Positions 8,893 through 16,788 of a DNA stretch of 50,968 bases are shown one piece after another. The number at the start of each line of letters is the position of its first letter. The stretch's first letter is position 1. The stretch is from JAWXBM01 sp034440115. Lineage in GTDB: Bacteria; Pseudomonadota; Gammaproteobacteria; Xanthomonadales; SZUA-36. The position numbers and the translations under genes are program-made. The stretch covers positions 1-50,968 of the forward strand of contig JAWXBM010000060.1 in NCBI GenBank assembly GCA_034440115.1, written 5' to 3'. Below the pieces are notes generated by a model. It did no database searches, was not told the DNA's origin, and was given only the letters and a program-made list of their open reading frames with translations.

Positions 8893-11064
8893 ATGATAAC
8901 CGTCAGAACTTTCACGCCGCCAAAAACCAACAATCTGGTAAACGTCGTATTAGCGCTGGCAGCGATGCTGGTTCTGACAGCCTGTTCGCAGGAGCCCGGA
9001 ATTACATCGCATCAAGGCGAGCCCGCACCAAGCACTGCAGAAACACAAACAAATGCAGCCCTCAGACTGATTGCCAAAGATGATCTTCTAATGGCGGCTG
9101 ATAATAACGCCGAGTGGTTGAGCCACGGTCGTACTTATGCAGAGGATCGCTTCAGTCCGCTCACGCAGATCAACCATGACACCGTGGCTGAGCTGGGTGT
9201 GGCATGGTCCTTTGAACTCGATACTAGCCGCGGGCAGGAAGCCACGCCATTGGTGATCGATGGCAGCATTTACTTCACCTCGGCCTGGAGCAAAGCCTTC
9301 GCAGTCGATGCCCGCAGTGGCAAAGAACTCTGGCGCTTTGATCCCGAGGTGCCGGGGCGCTATGCCGTTAATGCCTGTTGTGACGTGGTGAATCGCGGCC
9401 TGGCAGCCTGGGGGGACAAGGTGTTTTTCGGCACCATTGATGGTCGCCTGATTGCCCTGCAGCGCGACAGCGGTGCAGTGGTCTGGTCGGCACAGACTGC
9501 TGATCCGGATCTGCGTTATACCATTACCGGCGCGCCGCGGGTAATTGATGGTCGTGTCATCATCGGTAACGGTGGTGCCGAATTCGGCGTGCGCGGTGAT
9601 GTCTCAGCCTACGATGCAGAATCCGGCGAAATGCTCTGGCGTTTCTACACCGTGCCCGGCAATCCTGCCGATGGCTTTGAGAACGCGGCAATGGAGATGG
9701 CCGCTCAAACCTGGGCGGGTGAGTGGTGGAAGCTCGGCGGTGGCGGAACCGTTTGGGACTCCATGGCTTACGACCCAGAGCTGAATCTGCTGTATATCGG
9801 AGTGGGCAACGGCAGTCCGTGGAATCACGTCATCCGCTCAGCGGGCGAGGGTGACAACCTGTTCCTGTCCTCCATCGTGGCGTTACGACCCGATACCGGC
9901 GAGTATGTCTGGCACTTCCAGACCACACCGGGCGAGTCGTGGGATTACACGGCCACTCAACATATGATTCTGGCTGACATTGAGATCGATGGCCGCCTGA
10001 GGCAGGTGCTGATGCAAGCCCCCAAAAACGGCTTTTTCTACGTAATCGACCGCACCAATGGCCAGTTCATTTCCGGCAACAACTATGTCGAGGTCAACTG
10101 GGCAGCGGGCCTGGATGCGAAAACCGGACGCCCCATAGAAGCAGACGGGTCACGGTACGTGGAGCAGCCGTCGGTGGTCATCCCCGGGCCGCCGGGCGGC
10201 CACAACTGGTATCCGATGTCGCGCGACCCAGTCACCGGCTATGTGTTCATACCCGCACAAAACACCTGGTTTCCCTATGCCAATTCGGGCGACATGAAGA
10301 TTTTGAAGGTGGGCTGGAATCACGGCCTTGACCTTACGCCACGTGAACCCGGTAATCCTGAAGAAGCTGCGCGCGCTATGGCCATGTCCCCTGCCAGTCT
10401 GATCGCGTGGAACCCAGTCACCCAGAGCCCGGCATGGCAGGTGGATTACCCGGTGCTGGGAAACAGTGGCACGTTGGCCACAGCGGGTGGGTTGGTATTC
10501 CAGGGATCAGCAGACGGCACCTTCCACGCTTATGGCACGCAGGATGGGAAACCCTACTGGGCGCATGAGGTGGGAGACGCAATCCTCGGAGGGCCGGTTA
10601 GCTATGAGCTTGATGGCGAGCAGTACGTGCTGGCGCTGGCCGGCCAGGGTGGCGCGACACCCCTGGCCTTGGGCTTGTTATCGGGCAATCGACCGCGCTT
10701 TCTTAATGGCCGATTGATTGCGTTCAAGCTCGGCGCTGACACCCCACTTGCTGCAGCCACACCGCTTGCATCTGTTCCGCTCGACCTGACCACAACGTCT
10801 ACCAAAGGCAACGCCACTGCGGGTGGGCTGCAGTATTTCGGCTTTTGTTCCACCTGTCATGGTCCGGCCGCCTTGAGCGCTGGATCCGTGCCCGATCTGC
10901 GTTACTCTGCGGCCCTGTTAAGCCAGGATACATTTCAAAGCATCGTACTGGACGGCTTGCTCGCTGAGCGCGGTATGGTGGGATTTTCCGCTGACCTGGA
11001 CGCGGGTAATGTCGAGGATATTCGGGCCTACTTGCTGGAGCAGGCCGCTGCCGTAGCCAGATGA
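8893..11064 (+). CDS. PQQ-dependent quinohemoprotein alcohol dehydrogenase, lipoprotein
   Basis: A 723-residue periplasmic enzyme oxidising an alcohol with PQQ and passing electrons to its own heme c. The N-terminus is a lipoprotein signal with lipobox LTAC (Cys31), so it is probably membrane-anchored. The eight-bladed PQQ domain spans about 70-610. It has the vicinal disulfide Cys162-Cys163 (NACCDVV), the WDS and NGSPWNH segments, and the catalytic Asp at 351 in GESWDYTATQ. A linker leads to a cytochrome c domain with CSTCH at 652-656 and a probable Met695 axial ligand. Length and order fit type II quinohemoprotein dehydrogenases, although those are usually soluble. No pqq biosynthesis genes are nearby. 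It follows the MaoC gene by 138 bases and may feed the neighbouring acid-degradation cluster. Confidence 0.92.
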   Translation: MITVRTFTPPKTNNLVNVVLALAAMLVLTACSQEPGITSHQGEPAPSTAETQTNAALRLIAKDDLLMAADNNAEWLSHGRTYAEDRFSPLTQINHDTVAELGVAWSFELDTSRGQEATPLVIDGSIYFTSAWSKAFAVDARSGKELWRFDPEVPGRYAVNACCDVVNRGLAAWGDKVFFGTIDGRLIALQRDSGAVVWSAQTADPDLRYTITGAPRVIDGRVIIGNGGAEFGVRGDVSAYDAESGEMLWRFYTVPGNPADGFENAAMEMAAQTWAGEWWKLGGGGTVWDSMAYDPELNLLYIGVGNGSPWNHVIRSAGEGDNLFLSSIVALRPDTGEYVWHFQTTPGESWDYTATQHMILADIEIDGRLRQVLMQAPKNGFFYVIDRTNGQFISGNNYVEVNWAAGLDAKTGRPIEADGSRYVEQPSVVIPGPPGGHNWYPMSRDPVTGYVFIPAQNTWFPYANSGDMKILKVGWNHGLDLTPREPGNPEEAARAMAMSPASLIAWNPVTQSPAWQVDYPVLGNSGTLATAGGLVFQGSADGTFHAYGTQDGKPYWAHEVGDAILGGPVSYELDGEQYVLALAGQGGATPLALGLLSGNRPRFLNGRLIAFKLGADTPLAAATPLASVPLDLTTTSTKGNATAGGLQYFGFCSTCHGPAALSAGSVPDLRYSAALLSQDTFQSIVLDGLLAERGMVGFSADLDAGNVEDIRAYLLEQAAAVAR

Positions 11065-11103
11065 ACACTTTGTAACTGTTGTTTGTTGCTACTGGCTATG
11101 CTC

Positions 11104-11220
11104 TCAGAGGCTCAGCACTGCAGCAGTTACCCGCGCTATGATGGCATGGCCGCACATGGTGCTGTAGTCGGCGGTGTGCCCATCCAGTGTTTCAAGCGCC
11201 AGAGTTGCAGGCTGGCAGGC
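11104..11220 (-). pseudogene. Remnant of a second proline-racemase-family gene
   Basis: Reading the minus strand from 11220 to the TGA at 11104 gives about 38 residues, including the segment DYSTMCGHAIIARVTAAV. This matches the first catalytic-cysteine motif of the proline racemase family; the intact neighbour has LPMCGHGTIGTVTIAIE. No start, no second catalytic half and no length for a fold remain. It lies immediately after the intact epimerase, in a different frame. I infer a duplicated or once-adjacent family member that has decayed to this fragment. The rest of the gap (11065-11103) shows nothing. Confidence 0.6.
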
Positions 11221-11221
11221 A

Positions 11222-12238
11222 TTAACTGACCAGAAAACCCTGCCAGTAGGGATCATCCTGTGGGTCGACGCTGATGCGGTTGCGGCCATAGATTCTGGCC
11301 CAACCTTCGATGCTGGGGACGATGGCCGGAAAGTCGCCTACACGGGTGACGGCTTCAACCCGGCCTGTGAACTGACTGCCGATATAGGATTCATGCACAA
11401 AGGCATCACCTTGCTGCAATTCCCCTCTGGCTGCCAGTTGCGCCATGCGGGCTGAGGTGCCGGTGCCACAAGGTGAACGATCAATGGCCTGATCGCCATA
11501 GAACACGGCATTACGCGCCTGGGAATCGGGCTTGTTGGGCTTTCCAGTCCATAATAAATGACTCAAGCCATTGATACGCGCATCTTCAGGATGCACAAAT
11601 TCATAGCGTTGGTTCAAGCGCTTACGCAGCAACGGACTGATACGAACAATATCAGCGGCTGTCAAATCAGCCAGATCGTTATAGATGACTTGCGGCTCGA
11701 CAATAGCGTAAAAATTCCCACCATAGGCCACATCGACTTTCAGCACGCCACCCAGCTCTGGGCAATCCACTTCAAGACCCGTGGCGTGCAGATAGCTGGG
11801 GATATTGGTCAGCCGCACCGATTTAACCTTTCCTCCCTCTTGCACATAGCGTGCTTCAACCTTGCCCGCCGGGGTTTCCAGTACCAGCAAGCCAAGCTCA
11901 CGCGGTGTGGCCAGGCCGTGTTCAATCGCGATCGTCACCGTGCCTATGGTGCCATGGCCGCACATGGGCAGGCAGCCTGAAGTTTCGATAAACAGCACAC
12001 CGATATCGCAATCATCGCGCGTGCTGGGGTAAAGAATACTGCCCGACATCATGGCGTGACCGCGCGGTTCAAACATCAATGCAGTGCGTATCCAATCGTA
12101 CTCGCGCAGAAAATGCTGCCGGCGTGCAGCCATGCTGTCACCTTCAAGCTCCGGACCACCTGCAGCCACCAGGCGTACCGGATTGCCGCAAGTGTGCGCG
12201 TCGATGCAATCAAAATCGTGCCGAGTCGTTGGCTGCAT
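11222..12238 (-). CDS. 4-hydroxyproline 2-epimerase (proline racemase family)
   Basis: A 338-residue cytoplasmic enzyme that interconverts trans-4-hydroxy-L-proline and cis-4-hydroxy-D-proline. Both catalytic cysteines are visible: Cys93 in LPMCGHGT and Cys257 in DRSPCGTGTSA. As I recall the family rule, a Cys/Cys pair marks racemases and epimerases, while Ser or Thr at the first position marks trans-3-hydroxyproline dehydratase. The start is the ATG at 12238, which shares a base with the TGA of the D-amino-acid dehydrogenase (TGATG), so translation is coupled. An in-frame TTG one codon upstream is less likely. The operon context (FAD dehydrogenase, DapA-like deaminase, GntR regulator) supports hydroxyproline over proline. 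Confidence 0.88.
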   Translation of the reverse strand: MQPTTRHDFDCIDAHTCGNPVRLVAAGGPELEGDSMAARRQHFLREYDWIRTALMFEPRGHAMMSGSILYPSTRDDCDIGVLFIETSGCLPMCGHGTIGTVTIAIEHGLATPRELGLLVLETPAGKVEARYVQEGGKVKSVRLTNIPSYLHATGLEVDCPELGGVLKVDVAYGGNFYAIVEPQVIYNDLADLTAADIVRISPLLRKRLNQRYEFVHPEDARINGLSHLLWTGKPNKPDSQARNAVFYGDQAIDRSPCGTGTSARMAQLAARGELQQGDAFVHESYIGSQFTGRVEAVTRVGDFPAIVPSIEGWARIYGRNRISVDPQDDPYWQGFLVS

Positions 12239-13503
12239 CAACTGGTCTTTCCGCCAAAGCGCGTGATGGAAAACGGTTTGATATCTACATGCGGCTGCTG
12301 GCCAAACACCAGGTCAGCGATGATGCGGCCCGAGGTCGGGCCTTGGGTGATGCCGTAGTGACCATGGCCAAAAGCACACAGCACCCGATCACGGCCGGGT
12401 AGTTTGCCCAACACCGGAATGGAGTCGGGCAACATGGGGCGTTGGCCCATCCATTCGGTCACCGTTTCACCTTTCAGTCCGGGCAGGAAACGTTGCGCAT
12501 GTTGCAGCAAGACCTTGGCGCGGCGGTAATCGGGCTTGGCATCGATATGGGCAAACTCGGCCGTACCCGCCACCCGCAGGCCATCGCGCATCGGCGTCAT
12601 GACGATGTATTCCTTGATCTGCATTATCGGATGCGAGAGCTTCACGTTGGGTTGCAGCAGCATGCTGTGATAACCGCGCTTGGCAGTCAGTGGCACGCGG
12701 TGGCCCAGTTGCTTCAATAATGTGTTGGTCCACACTCCGGTTGCCATAACCAGGTAATCGCCGCTGATTTTTCGGCCTGAACCGGTGGTGATCTCTGTGC
12801 CTGTTTCGTGTGCTTGTACCTGAGTCACCTGCTCTCGCAGCCACTGCGCGCCATTCGCCATGGCGGCATCGGCAATGCGCCGCGTGACATCGGCAGGCGA
12901 CAACAAATGTTGCCAACTGTGATCCTTAACGGCCACGCCTTCCGGATTCAGCTTTACATCGGGCTCCAGGTCGTGCAATTCGGCATGGCTGAGCTTGGAC
13001 CACGGCAGCTTGAACTGGTCCTTGATGTCGTAATGCCAGCGATCAGCGTCGAATTCGGCCTGGTCGCTGTAGAACAGAATCAAACCCTTGGACGCGCGCA
13101 GTGACTCACTGCCGGTGGCCTTGAGGATGTCATCGTAGTCAGCCGTGGCGGATTGCATCAGCCGATATTGCGCGGCGGATATGGCCTGAATCTGCTGCTC
13201 CGTGCCCTCGCGCCAAAAGCGCCAGAACCAAGGTAGCAAACCGGGCAGATCACTCCAGCGTATTTTCATGGGGCCAAGCGGATCCAGCAACCAACCCGGC
13301 ACTTGCTTGATGGCACCGGGATAAGAGAAGGGATAAATCGATGAGGGTGAAATACATCCGGCGTTACCAAAGCTGGTGGCCTGGCCGGGCAACTCCGAAT
13401 CGATCAAGGTGACCCTGGCACCACGGCGTTGCAGATGCCAGGCACAGGAAGAGCCGACGATGCCAGCGCCAATCACAATGCAATGGGGATGTTGCTGGCT
13501 CAC
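12238..13503 (-). CDS. FAD-dependent D-amino-acid dehydrogenase, probable D-hydroxyproline dehydrogenase
   Basis: A DadA-family flavoenzyme of 421 residues. The N-terminal dinucleotide-binding motif is IVIGAGIVGSSCAWHLQRRG (GxGxxG at 12-17), followed by VTLIDSE for ribose binding. The C-terminal region includes the FAD-contact segment GHGHYGITQGPTSG. It would oxidise cis-4-hydroxy-D-proline, made by the coupled epimerase, to 1-pyrroline-4-hydroxy-2-carboxylate, delivering electrons to the respiratory chain. The gene overlaps the epimerase by one base and follows the GntR gene after 58 bases. An alternative is a general D-amino-acid dehydrogenase, but the company it keeps points to hydroxyproline. 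Confidence 0.88.
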   Translation of the reverse strand: MSQQHPHCIVIGAGIVGSSCAWHLQRRGARVTLIDSELPGQATSFGNAGCISPSSIYPFSYPGAIKQVPGWLLDPLGPMKIRWSDLPGLLPWFWRFWREGTEQQIQAISAAQYRLMQSATADYDDILKATGSESLRASKGLILFYSDQAEFDADRWHYDIKDQFKLPWSKLSHAELHDLEPDVKLNPEGVAVKDHSWQHLLSPADVTRRIADAAMANGAQWLREQVTQVQAHETGTEITTGSGRKISGDYLVMATGVWTNTLLKQLGHRVPLTAKRGYHSMLLQPNVKLSHPIMQIKEYIVMTPMRDGLRVAGTAEFAHIDAKPDYRRAKVLLQHAQRFLPGLKGETVTEWMGQRPMLPDSIPVLGKLPGRDRVLCAFGHGHYGITQGPTSGRIIADLVFGQQPHVDIKPFSITRFGGKTS

Positions 13504-13561
13504 GTTACGTTCTCAACTCGTTGAATGGTTCTTGTCTGTGACACGCTGAGGGCTACCTTGG

Positions 13562-14215
13562 TTAACTGATACGATCAATGCCACTGACCAGCCTCTCCAA
13601 CACGGCAATGGTGGCATCCGATGCTTTCTCTGCACCCACAGCATCGCGGCGGGCGATCAGGCGGGCCAGCGAAGCATGTGCCGTTATGGCATCAGCCAAT
13701 TTAACCTGCTGTCGGTGGAAATACCAAAAGCGGCGACTGTGACTGCGAAACGGCGCCAGTGCGGCGGTCGCAAATGGATTACTGGCACATTCATCAACCA
13801 ACTGATCCAGCTCGAAATCCAGCCGCAGAAAATCATCCAACCGCTCATGCACCAATGCCAAATCGCGGGCAATGGCGGATAAAGCGCTGCGTTGTTCATC
13901 GCGGGCATTGAGTGCGGCGCGGTGCACCACCAGCCGCTCCAGAGGTTTACGCGCCTCCAGAATGTGCAACATGCCAGTGCGACTGACCGGTGTCACCATC
14001 AAACCCTTGCGCGGTATGACCTGGAACAAGTCCTGATTGGCCAGGCGCTGTATGGCTTCGCGCACCGGCGTGCGACCTATGCCGGTCATTTCGATAAGCT
14101 CACCTTCTGAAATCAATGCGCCCGGGGCCAATTGCAGGGTCACCAGTTTCTCTTCCAGCAATTCATAGGCCTGTTGGGCCAGGCTGGCGGTGGCTGTTTC
14201 TGCGCTTGCATTCAT
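13562..14215 (-). CDS. GntR-family regulator (FCD domain)
   Basis: A 217-residue transcription factor. The winged helix-turn-helix covers about 12-75, with IEMTGIGRTPVREAIQRLAN as the recognition part. The all-helical FCD ligand domain covers about 85-210 and carries the Asp/His metal or ligand residues scattered in HRAALNARDE, DFELDQLVDECASNPF and HRQQVKLADAITAHASL. It sits inside the hydroxyproline operon, between the DapA-like gene (36-base gap) and the dehydrogenase, so it very probably controls that operon in response to a pathway compound. A dyad at 15190-15210 is a candidate binding site. Confidence 0.9.
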   Translation of the reverse strand: MNASAETATASLAQQAYELLEEKLVTLQLAPGALISEGELIEMTGIGRTPVREAIQRLANQDLFQVIPRKGLMVTPVSRTGMLHILEARKPLERLVVHRAALNARDEQRSALSAIARDLALVHERLDDFLRLDFELDQLVDECASNPFATAALAPFRSHSRRFWYFHRQQVKLADAITAHASLARLIARRDAVGAEKASDATIAVLERLVSGIDRIS

Positions 14216-14251
14216 AAGGATTTGAATGTTTACTGCGGCTTGAATGCCAGC

Positions 14252-15151
14252 TTAGCAAGCTGGGCGATTTGCCAAGGCCGTCTGCAGAATTTCTTCCACC
14301 CAGGCGGCATCTTTCTCGACCAGTTGCAAACGTGGCGCGCGTACTCGGGCGCTACCTACACCCATCAAGGCTTCTATCAGCTTGATCTGCTGCACAAACT
14401 TGGGGCCGATATCGAGGTGCAGCAGCGGCAAAAACCATTCGTATATTTGCCGCGCTTCGTCCCACTTGCCCGCTTGCATCAATTCCCAGATACGCACAGT
14501 TTCGCGCGGGAAAGCAACGACCAGGCCCGCTACCCAACCGTTGGCACCCAGGGCAAAACTTTCAAAAGCGAGATCATCAACGCCGCAGAATACGGAATAA
14601 CGATCGCCTGTCAGGCGACGAATTTCCGGAATGCGCCGGGTATCGGCGGACGATTCCTTGATGGCCACGAAACGGGATTGATCGGCCAGGCGGGCAAAGT
14701 CTTCAGGCGTCAAATCTATACCATAGGCCACCGGATTGTTATACAGCATGATGGGCAGTTCGGTAGCCGTTGCTACCGCGTTCAAATAGGCCAGAGTTTC
14801 GCGCTTGTCGCTGAGGTAGCGCATCGGTGGCAACAGCATGAAGCCATCGGCGCCGGCGGCGGTGGATTGCTGGGCGAATTCCTGCGCATGTTTGGTGGAA
14901 CATTCAGCAATACACACCACCAGCGGGATATGGTTGCGCTTGCGGGCGGCGAAGAACTTCACCGTTTCCAGTTTCTCTTTATCGCTTAGCGTTGAATTCT
15001 CACCCAGGGAACCCAGCACGATCAGTCCATGCACTCCAGCATCCAGTTGAAATTCCAGATGCTGCTCCATGGCAGCCCAGTCAAGCTGATCGTTGGTGCT
15101 GAATTTACTGGTAAGCGCAGGGAAAACGCCCTGCCATAAATGTTGACTCAT
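14252..15151 (-). CDS. DapA/NAL-family enzyme, probable 1-pyrroline-4-hydroxy-2-carboxylate deaminase
   Basis: A 299-residue class I aldolase-fold (TIM barrel) protein of the dihydrodipicolinate synthase family. Tyr137 in LYNNPVAYG and the Schiff-base Lys165 in VAIKESSAD are both present, as is the N-terminal GSLGENSTL (GTTGE-type) segment. In hydroxyproline catabolism the family member that deaminates 1-pyrroline-4-hydroxy-2-carboxylate to 2-oxoglutarate semialdehyde is encoded with the epimerase and D-hydroxyproline dehydrogenase, as here. It is the first gene of the operon. True DapA is unlikely in this setting. The final 2-oxoglutarate-semialdehyde dehydrogenase is not in the window. Confidence 0.83.
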   Translation of the reverse strand: MSQHLWQGVFPALTSKFSTNDQLDWAAMEQHLEFQLDAGVHGLIVLGSLGENSTLSDKEKLETVKFFAARKRNHIPLVVCIAECSTKHAQEFAQQSTAAGADGFMLLPPMRYLSDKRETLAYLNAVATATELPIMLYNNPVAYGIDLTPEDFARLADQSRFVAIKESSADTRRIPEIRRLTGDRYSVFCGVDDLAFESFALGANGWVAGLVVAFPRETVRIWELMQAGKWDEARQIYEWFLPLLHLDIGPKFVQQIKLIEALMGVGSARVRAPRLQLVEKDAAWVEEILQTALANRPAC

Positions 15152-15189
15152 GAGTGACCCTTACTGATATTTCTGGCGGATGAAATGCT

Positions 15190-15210
15190 TGATATCCGGA
15201 TGATATATCA
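15190..15210. promoter_or_regulatory. Candidate GntR operator before the hydroxyproline operon
   Basis: TGATAT (15190-15195), nine bases, then ATATCA (15205-15210) form a dyad, with a smaller palindrome TGATATATCA (15201-15210) inside. It lies 39-59 bases upstream of the first operon gene, a usual place for a repressor site. The assignment to the GntR protein is inference from position. Confidence 0.35.
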
Positions 15211-15383
15211 GTTGAGAAAAGAAAATCCAGCCATGGAATAAAGAAACAGACGCTTTGCGAACAGCGCTGACCTGCTGTTCGCGGAGAAAGTAGCCTTTCT
15301 GCTGCCAACCCATAGTTGAAGATGTACACAAAAGTGTTGCTCACCCTGATTGGATGATGGCCGGGGTGAAAGGGTTTAAACCA

Positions 15384-15453
15384 GGGCCAAAGGTCAGGCC
15401 ATTTGAAACCGCTCAGATAGGGCCAAAAGCCAGGCCATCAAAACGCACAGATA
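15384..15453. repeat. Imperfect tandem duplication
   Basis: A unit of about 35 bases is present twice, head to tail: 15384-15419 and 15420-15453. Both begin GGGCCAAA, contain CAGGCCAT and end CAGATA, with a few differences. Directly to the left lies the perfect palindrome GGTTTAAACC (15373-15382). The pair occupies the middle of the 415-base gap between the divergent hydroxyproline operon and yerC. The rest of that gap holds only the GntR-type dyad at 15190 and the yerC promoter. Confidence 0.55.
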
Positions 15454-15499
15454 TTGTCGTTTTATCGAGGCAACGCATTGGCCGTCACCTACTTTTTGC

Positions 15500-15528
15500 T
15501 TGCAGTCATCGAGTCTGGCGATTATGAT
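15500..15528 (+). promoter_or_regulatory. Sigma-70 promoter of yerC-his
   Basis: TTGCAG (15500-15505), a 17-base spacer, and TATGAT (15523-15528) make a good -35/-10 pair. Transcription would start near 15535, just before yerC and into the histidine operon. No his leader peptide or attenuator is visible between promoter and genes. Confidence 0.6.
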
Positions 15529-15531
15529 TCT

Positions 15532-15565
15532 GTATTAACGCACTAGTACGCTGATACATTAATAC
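15532..15565. promoter_or_regulatory. Operator-like dyad with TrpR-type ACTAGTAC
   Basis: GTATTAA (15532-15538) and TTAATAC (15559-15565) are a perfect inverted repeat around the expected transcription start. Between them lies ACTAGTAC (15542-15549), which equals one half-site of the Escherichia coli trp operator as I remember it. The gene that follows encodes a TrpR-family protein, so this may be its own operator, repressing yerC and the his genes. Confidence 0.45.
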
Positions 15566-15566
15566 G

Positions 15567-15881
15567 ATGAAACACCACGACCAGTCACAAAAATACCAGC
15601 TGAGCACCGCTGCACTATCGCTGTGCCAAGCCATGGCTTCCCTGCGTTCACCGGACGAAGCCCAGGCTTTTCTGGATGACTTATGCACTCCCGCCGAGTT
15701 CGAAGCCATGATCGATCGCTGGCGCGTGGCGCAGTTGCTCGATCAGGGCAAACCCTATCGCGAGATCAGCGAACTCACAGAAGTCAGCGTCACGACCATT
15801 GGCCGAGTCGCACGCTTTATGGAAATGGGTACCGGCGGCTATCGCACGGTGCTGGATCGCATGAAAGGAAAGAATCAGTGA
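15567..15881 (+). CDS. YerC/YecD-family TrpR-like regulator
   Basis: A 104-residue all-helical DNA-binding protein related to the Trp repressor. The conserved part runs from about residue 25 (FLDDLCTPAEFEAMIDRW) through the helix-turn-helix region YREISELTEVSVTTIGRVAR. The C-terminal GTGGYRTVLDRM segment is typical of the YerC family. It lies 28 bases before hisG on the same strand, an arrangement I recall from Xanthomonas and relatives, where it is considered a regulator of histidine synthesis. There is no his attenuator here, which fits a repressor-based control. The effector is not visible from sequence. Confidence 0.85.
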   Translation: MKHHDQSQKYQLSTAALSLCQAMASLRSPDEAQAFLDDLCTPAEFEAMIDRWRVAQLLDQGKPYREISELTEVSVTTIGRVARFMEMGTGGYRTVLDRMKGKNQ

Positions 15882-15909
15882 AAAGAATAGCCCCAAAAGG
15901 AATTACTCT

Positions 15910-16788
15910 ATGACCCGCTTACGCATCGCCATTCAAAAATCCGGCCGCTTGTCGGACAAGTCCCTGGACATCCTCAAAAGCTGCGGCCTGCGCTTTGCGC
16001 ACAGCAAAGACAAGCTGTTCTGGTACGGTCAGGACTTCCCGGTGGATCTGCTGCTGGTACGTGATGACGATATTCCGCGCATGCTGCTCGATGGTGTCTG
16101 CGAGTTGGGAATCGTGGGAGAAAACGTCGCCCAGGAAGTAATGCTGGAGCGCAATGGCGGGTCTGGCTTGACCTGCCTCAGAACCCTGGGATTCGGCGGC
16201 TGCCGCTTATCCATCGCCGTGCCTGAAGACCTGGAAATTTCCAGTGCCAAAGAGCTTCATGGCAAACGCATTGCCACCAGCTACCCCGCATTGACCCGCT
16301 CCTTGTTGGCCGCGAAAGGTGTGGAGACACGCATCGTCGAGTTGTCTGGCTCAGTCGAAATTGCACCCGGCCTGGGTACCGCCGATGCCATTGCCGACCT
16401 GGTATCCACCGGCTCTACCCTGCGCGCCAACCACCTGCGCGAATTGGAAGTGCTGTTTACCAGCCAGGCAGCCCTGTACCGCCATAACCTGCCGTTGTCG
16501 CAAGAAAAGCAGGTCCTGCTTAACCGCCTGCTGTCGCGCCTGGAAGGTGTGCTGCGAGCGGCGGAAAGCAAATACGTAATGTTGCATGCGCCCCGTGAGG
16601 CACTGGAAAGAATTACTGCCCTGCTGCCCGGAGTAGAACACCCATCCATCATGCCGCTGGAAGGCTCGGACCGAATCGCCATCCATGCTGTTTGTGTGGA
16701 AACGCTGTTCTGGGAGCACCTGGAAGCGCTGAAGGCCGAAGGTGCTTCAGCCATCCTGGTATTGCCCGTAGAGAAAATGCTGGCATGA
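15910..16788 (+). CDS. hisG: ATP phosphoribosyltransferase, long form
   Basis: Catalyses the first step of histidine synthesis, ATP + PRPP to phosphoribosyl-ATP. At 292 residues it is the long, homohexameric HisG with a C-terminal ACT-like domain for histidine feedback (from about 220), so no HisZ is needed and none is present. The N-terminal RIAIQKSGRLSDKSLDIL and the PRPP-binding region near 150-175 (ELSGSVEIAPGLGTADAIAD) are typical. The start has AAGGA upstream. It opens the his gene series; its TGA overlaps the hisD ATG (ATGA). Confidence 0.96.
   Translation: MTRLRIAIQKSGRLSDKSLDILKSCGLRFAHSKDKLFWYGQDFPVDLLLVRDDDIPRMLLDGVCELGIVGENVAQEVMLERNGGSGLTCLRTLGFGGCRLSIAVPEDLEISSAKELHGKRIATSYPALTRSLLAAKGVETRIVELSGSVEIAPGLGTADAIADLVSTGSTLRANHLRELEVLFTSQAALYRHNLPLSQEKQVLLNRLLSRLEGVLRAAESKYVMLHAPREALERITALLPGVEHPSIMPLEGSDRIAIHAVCVETLFWEHLEALKAEGASAILVLPVEKMLA

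Noticed and set aside
8751..8933. 60-codon minus-strand frame between the MaoC and PQQ dehydrogenase genes, reading like a regulator C-terminus
   Set aside because: No helix-turn-helix or recognisable family match, and it overlaps the start of the PQQ gene; too weak to call a remnant.
14132..14989. 285-codon open frame on the plus strand over the DapA-like gene
   Set aside because: Antisense shadow of a clearly conserved aldolase-fold gene.
15105..15344. 79-codon minus-strand frame before the DapA-like gene
   Set aside because: No motif and covers the likely promoter and operator of the hydroxyproline operon.
15882..15909. Histidine leader peptide and attenuator before hisG
   Set aside because: Only 28 bases separate yerC and hisG, with no run of His codons and no alternative stems.
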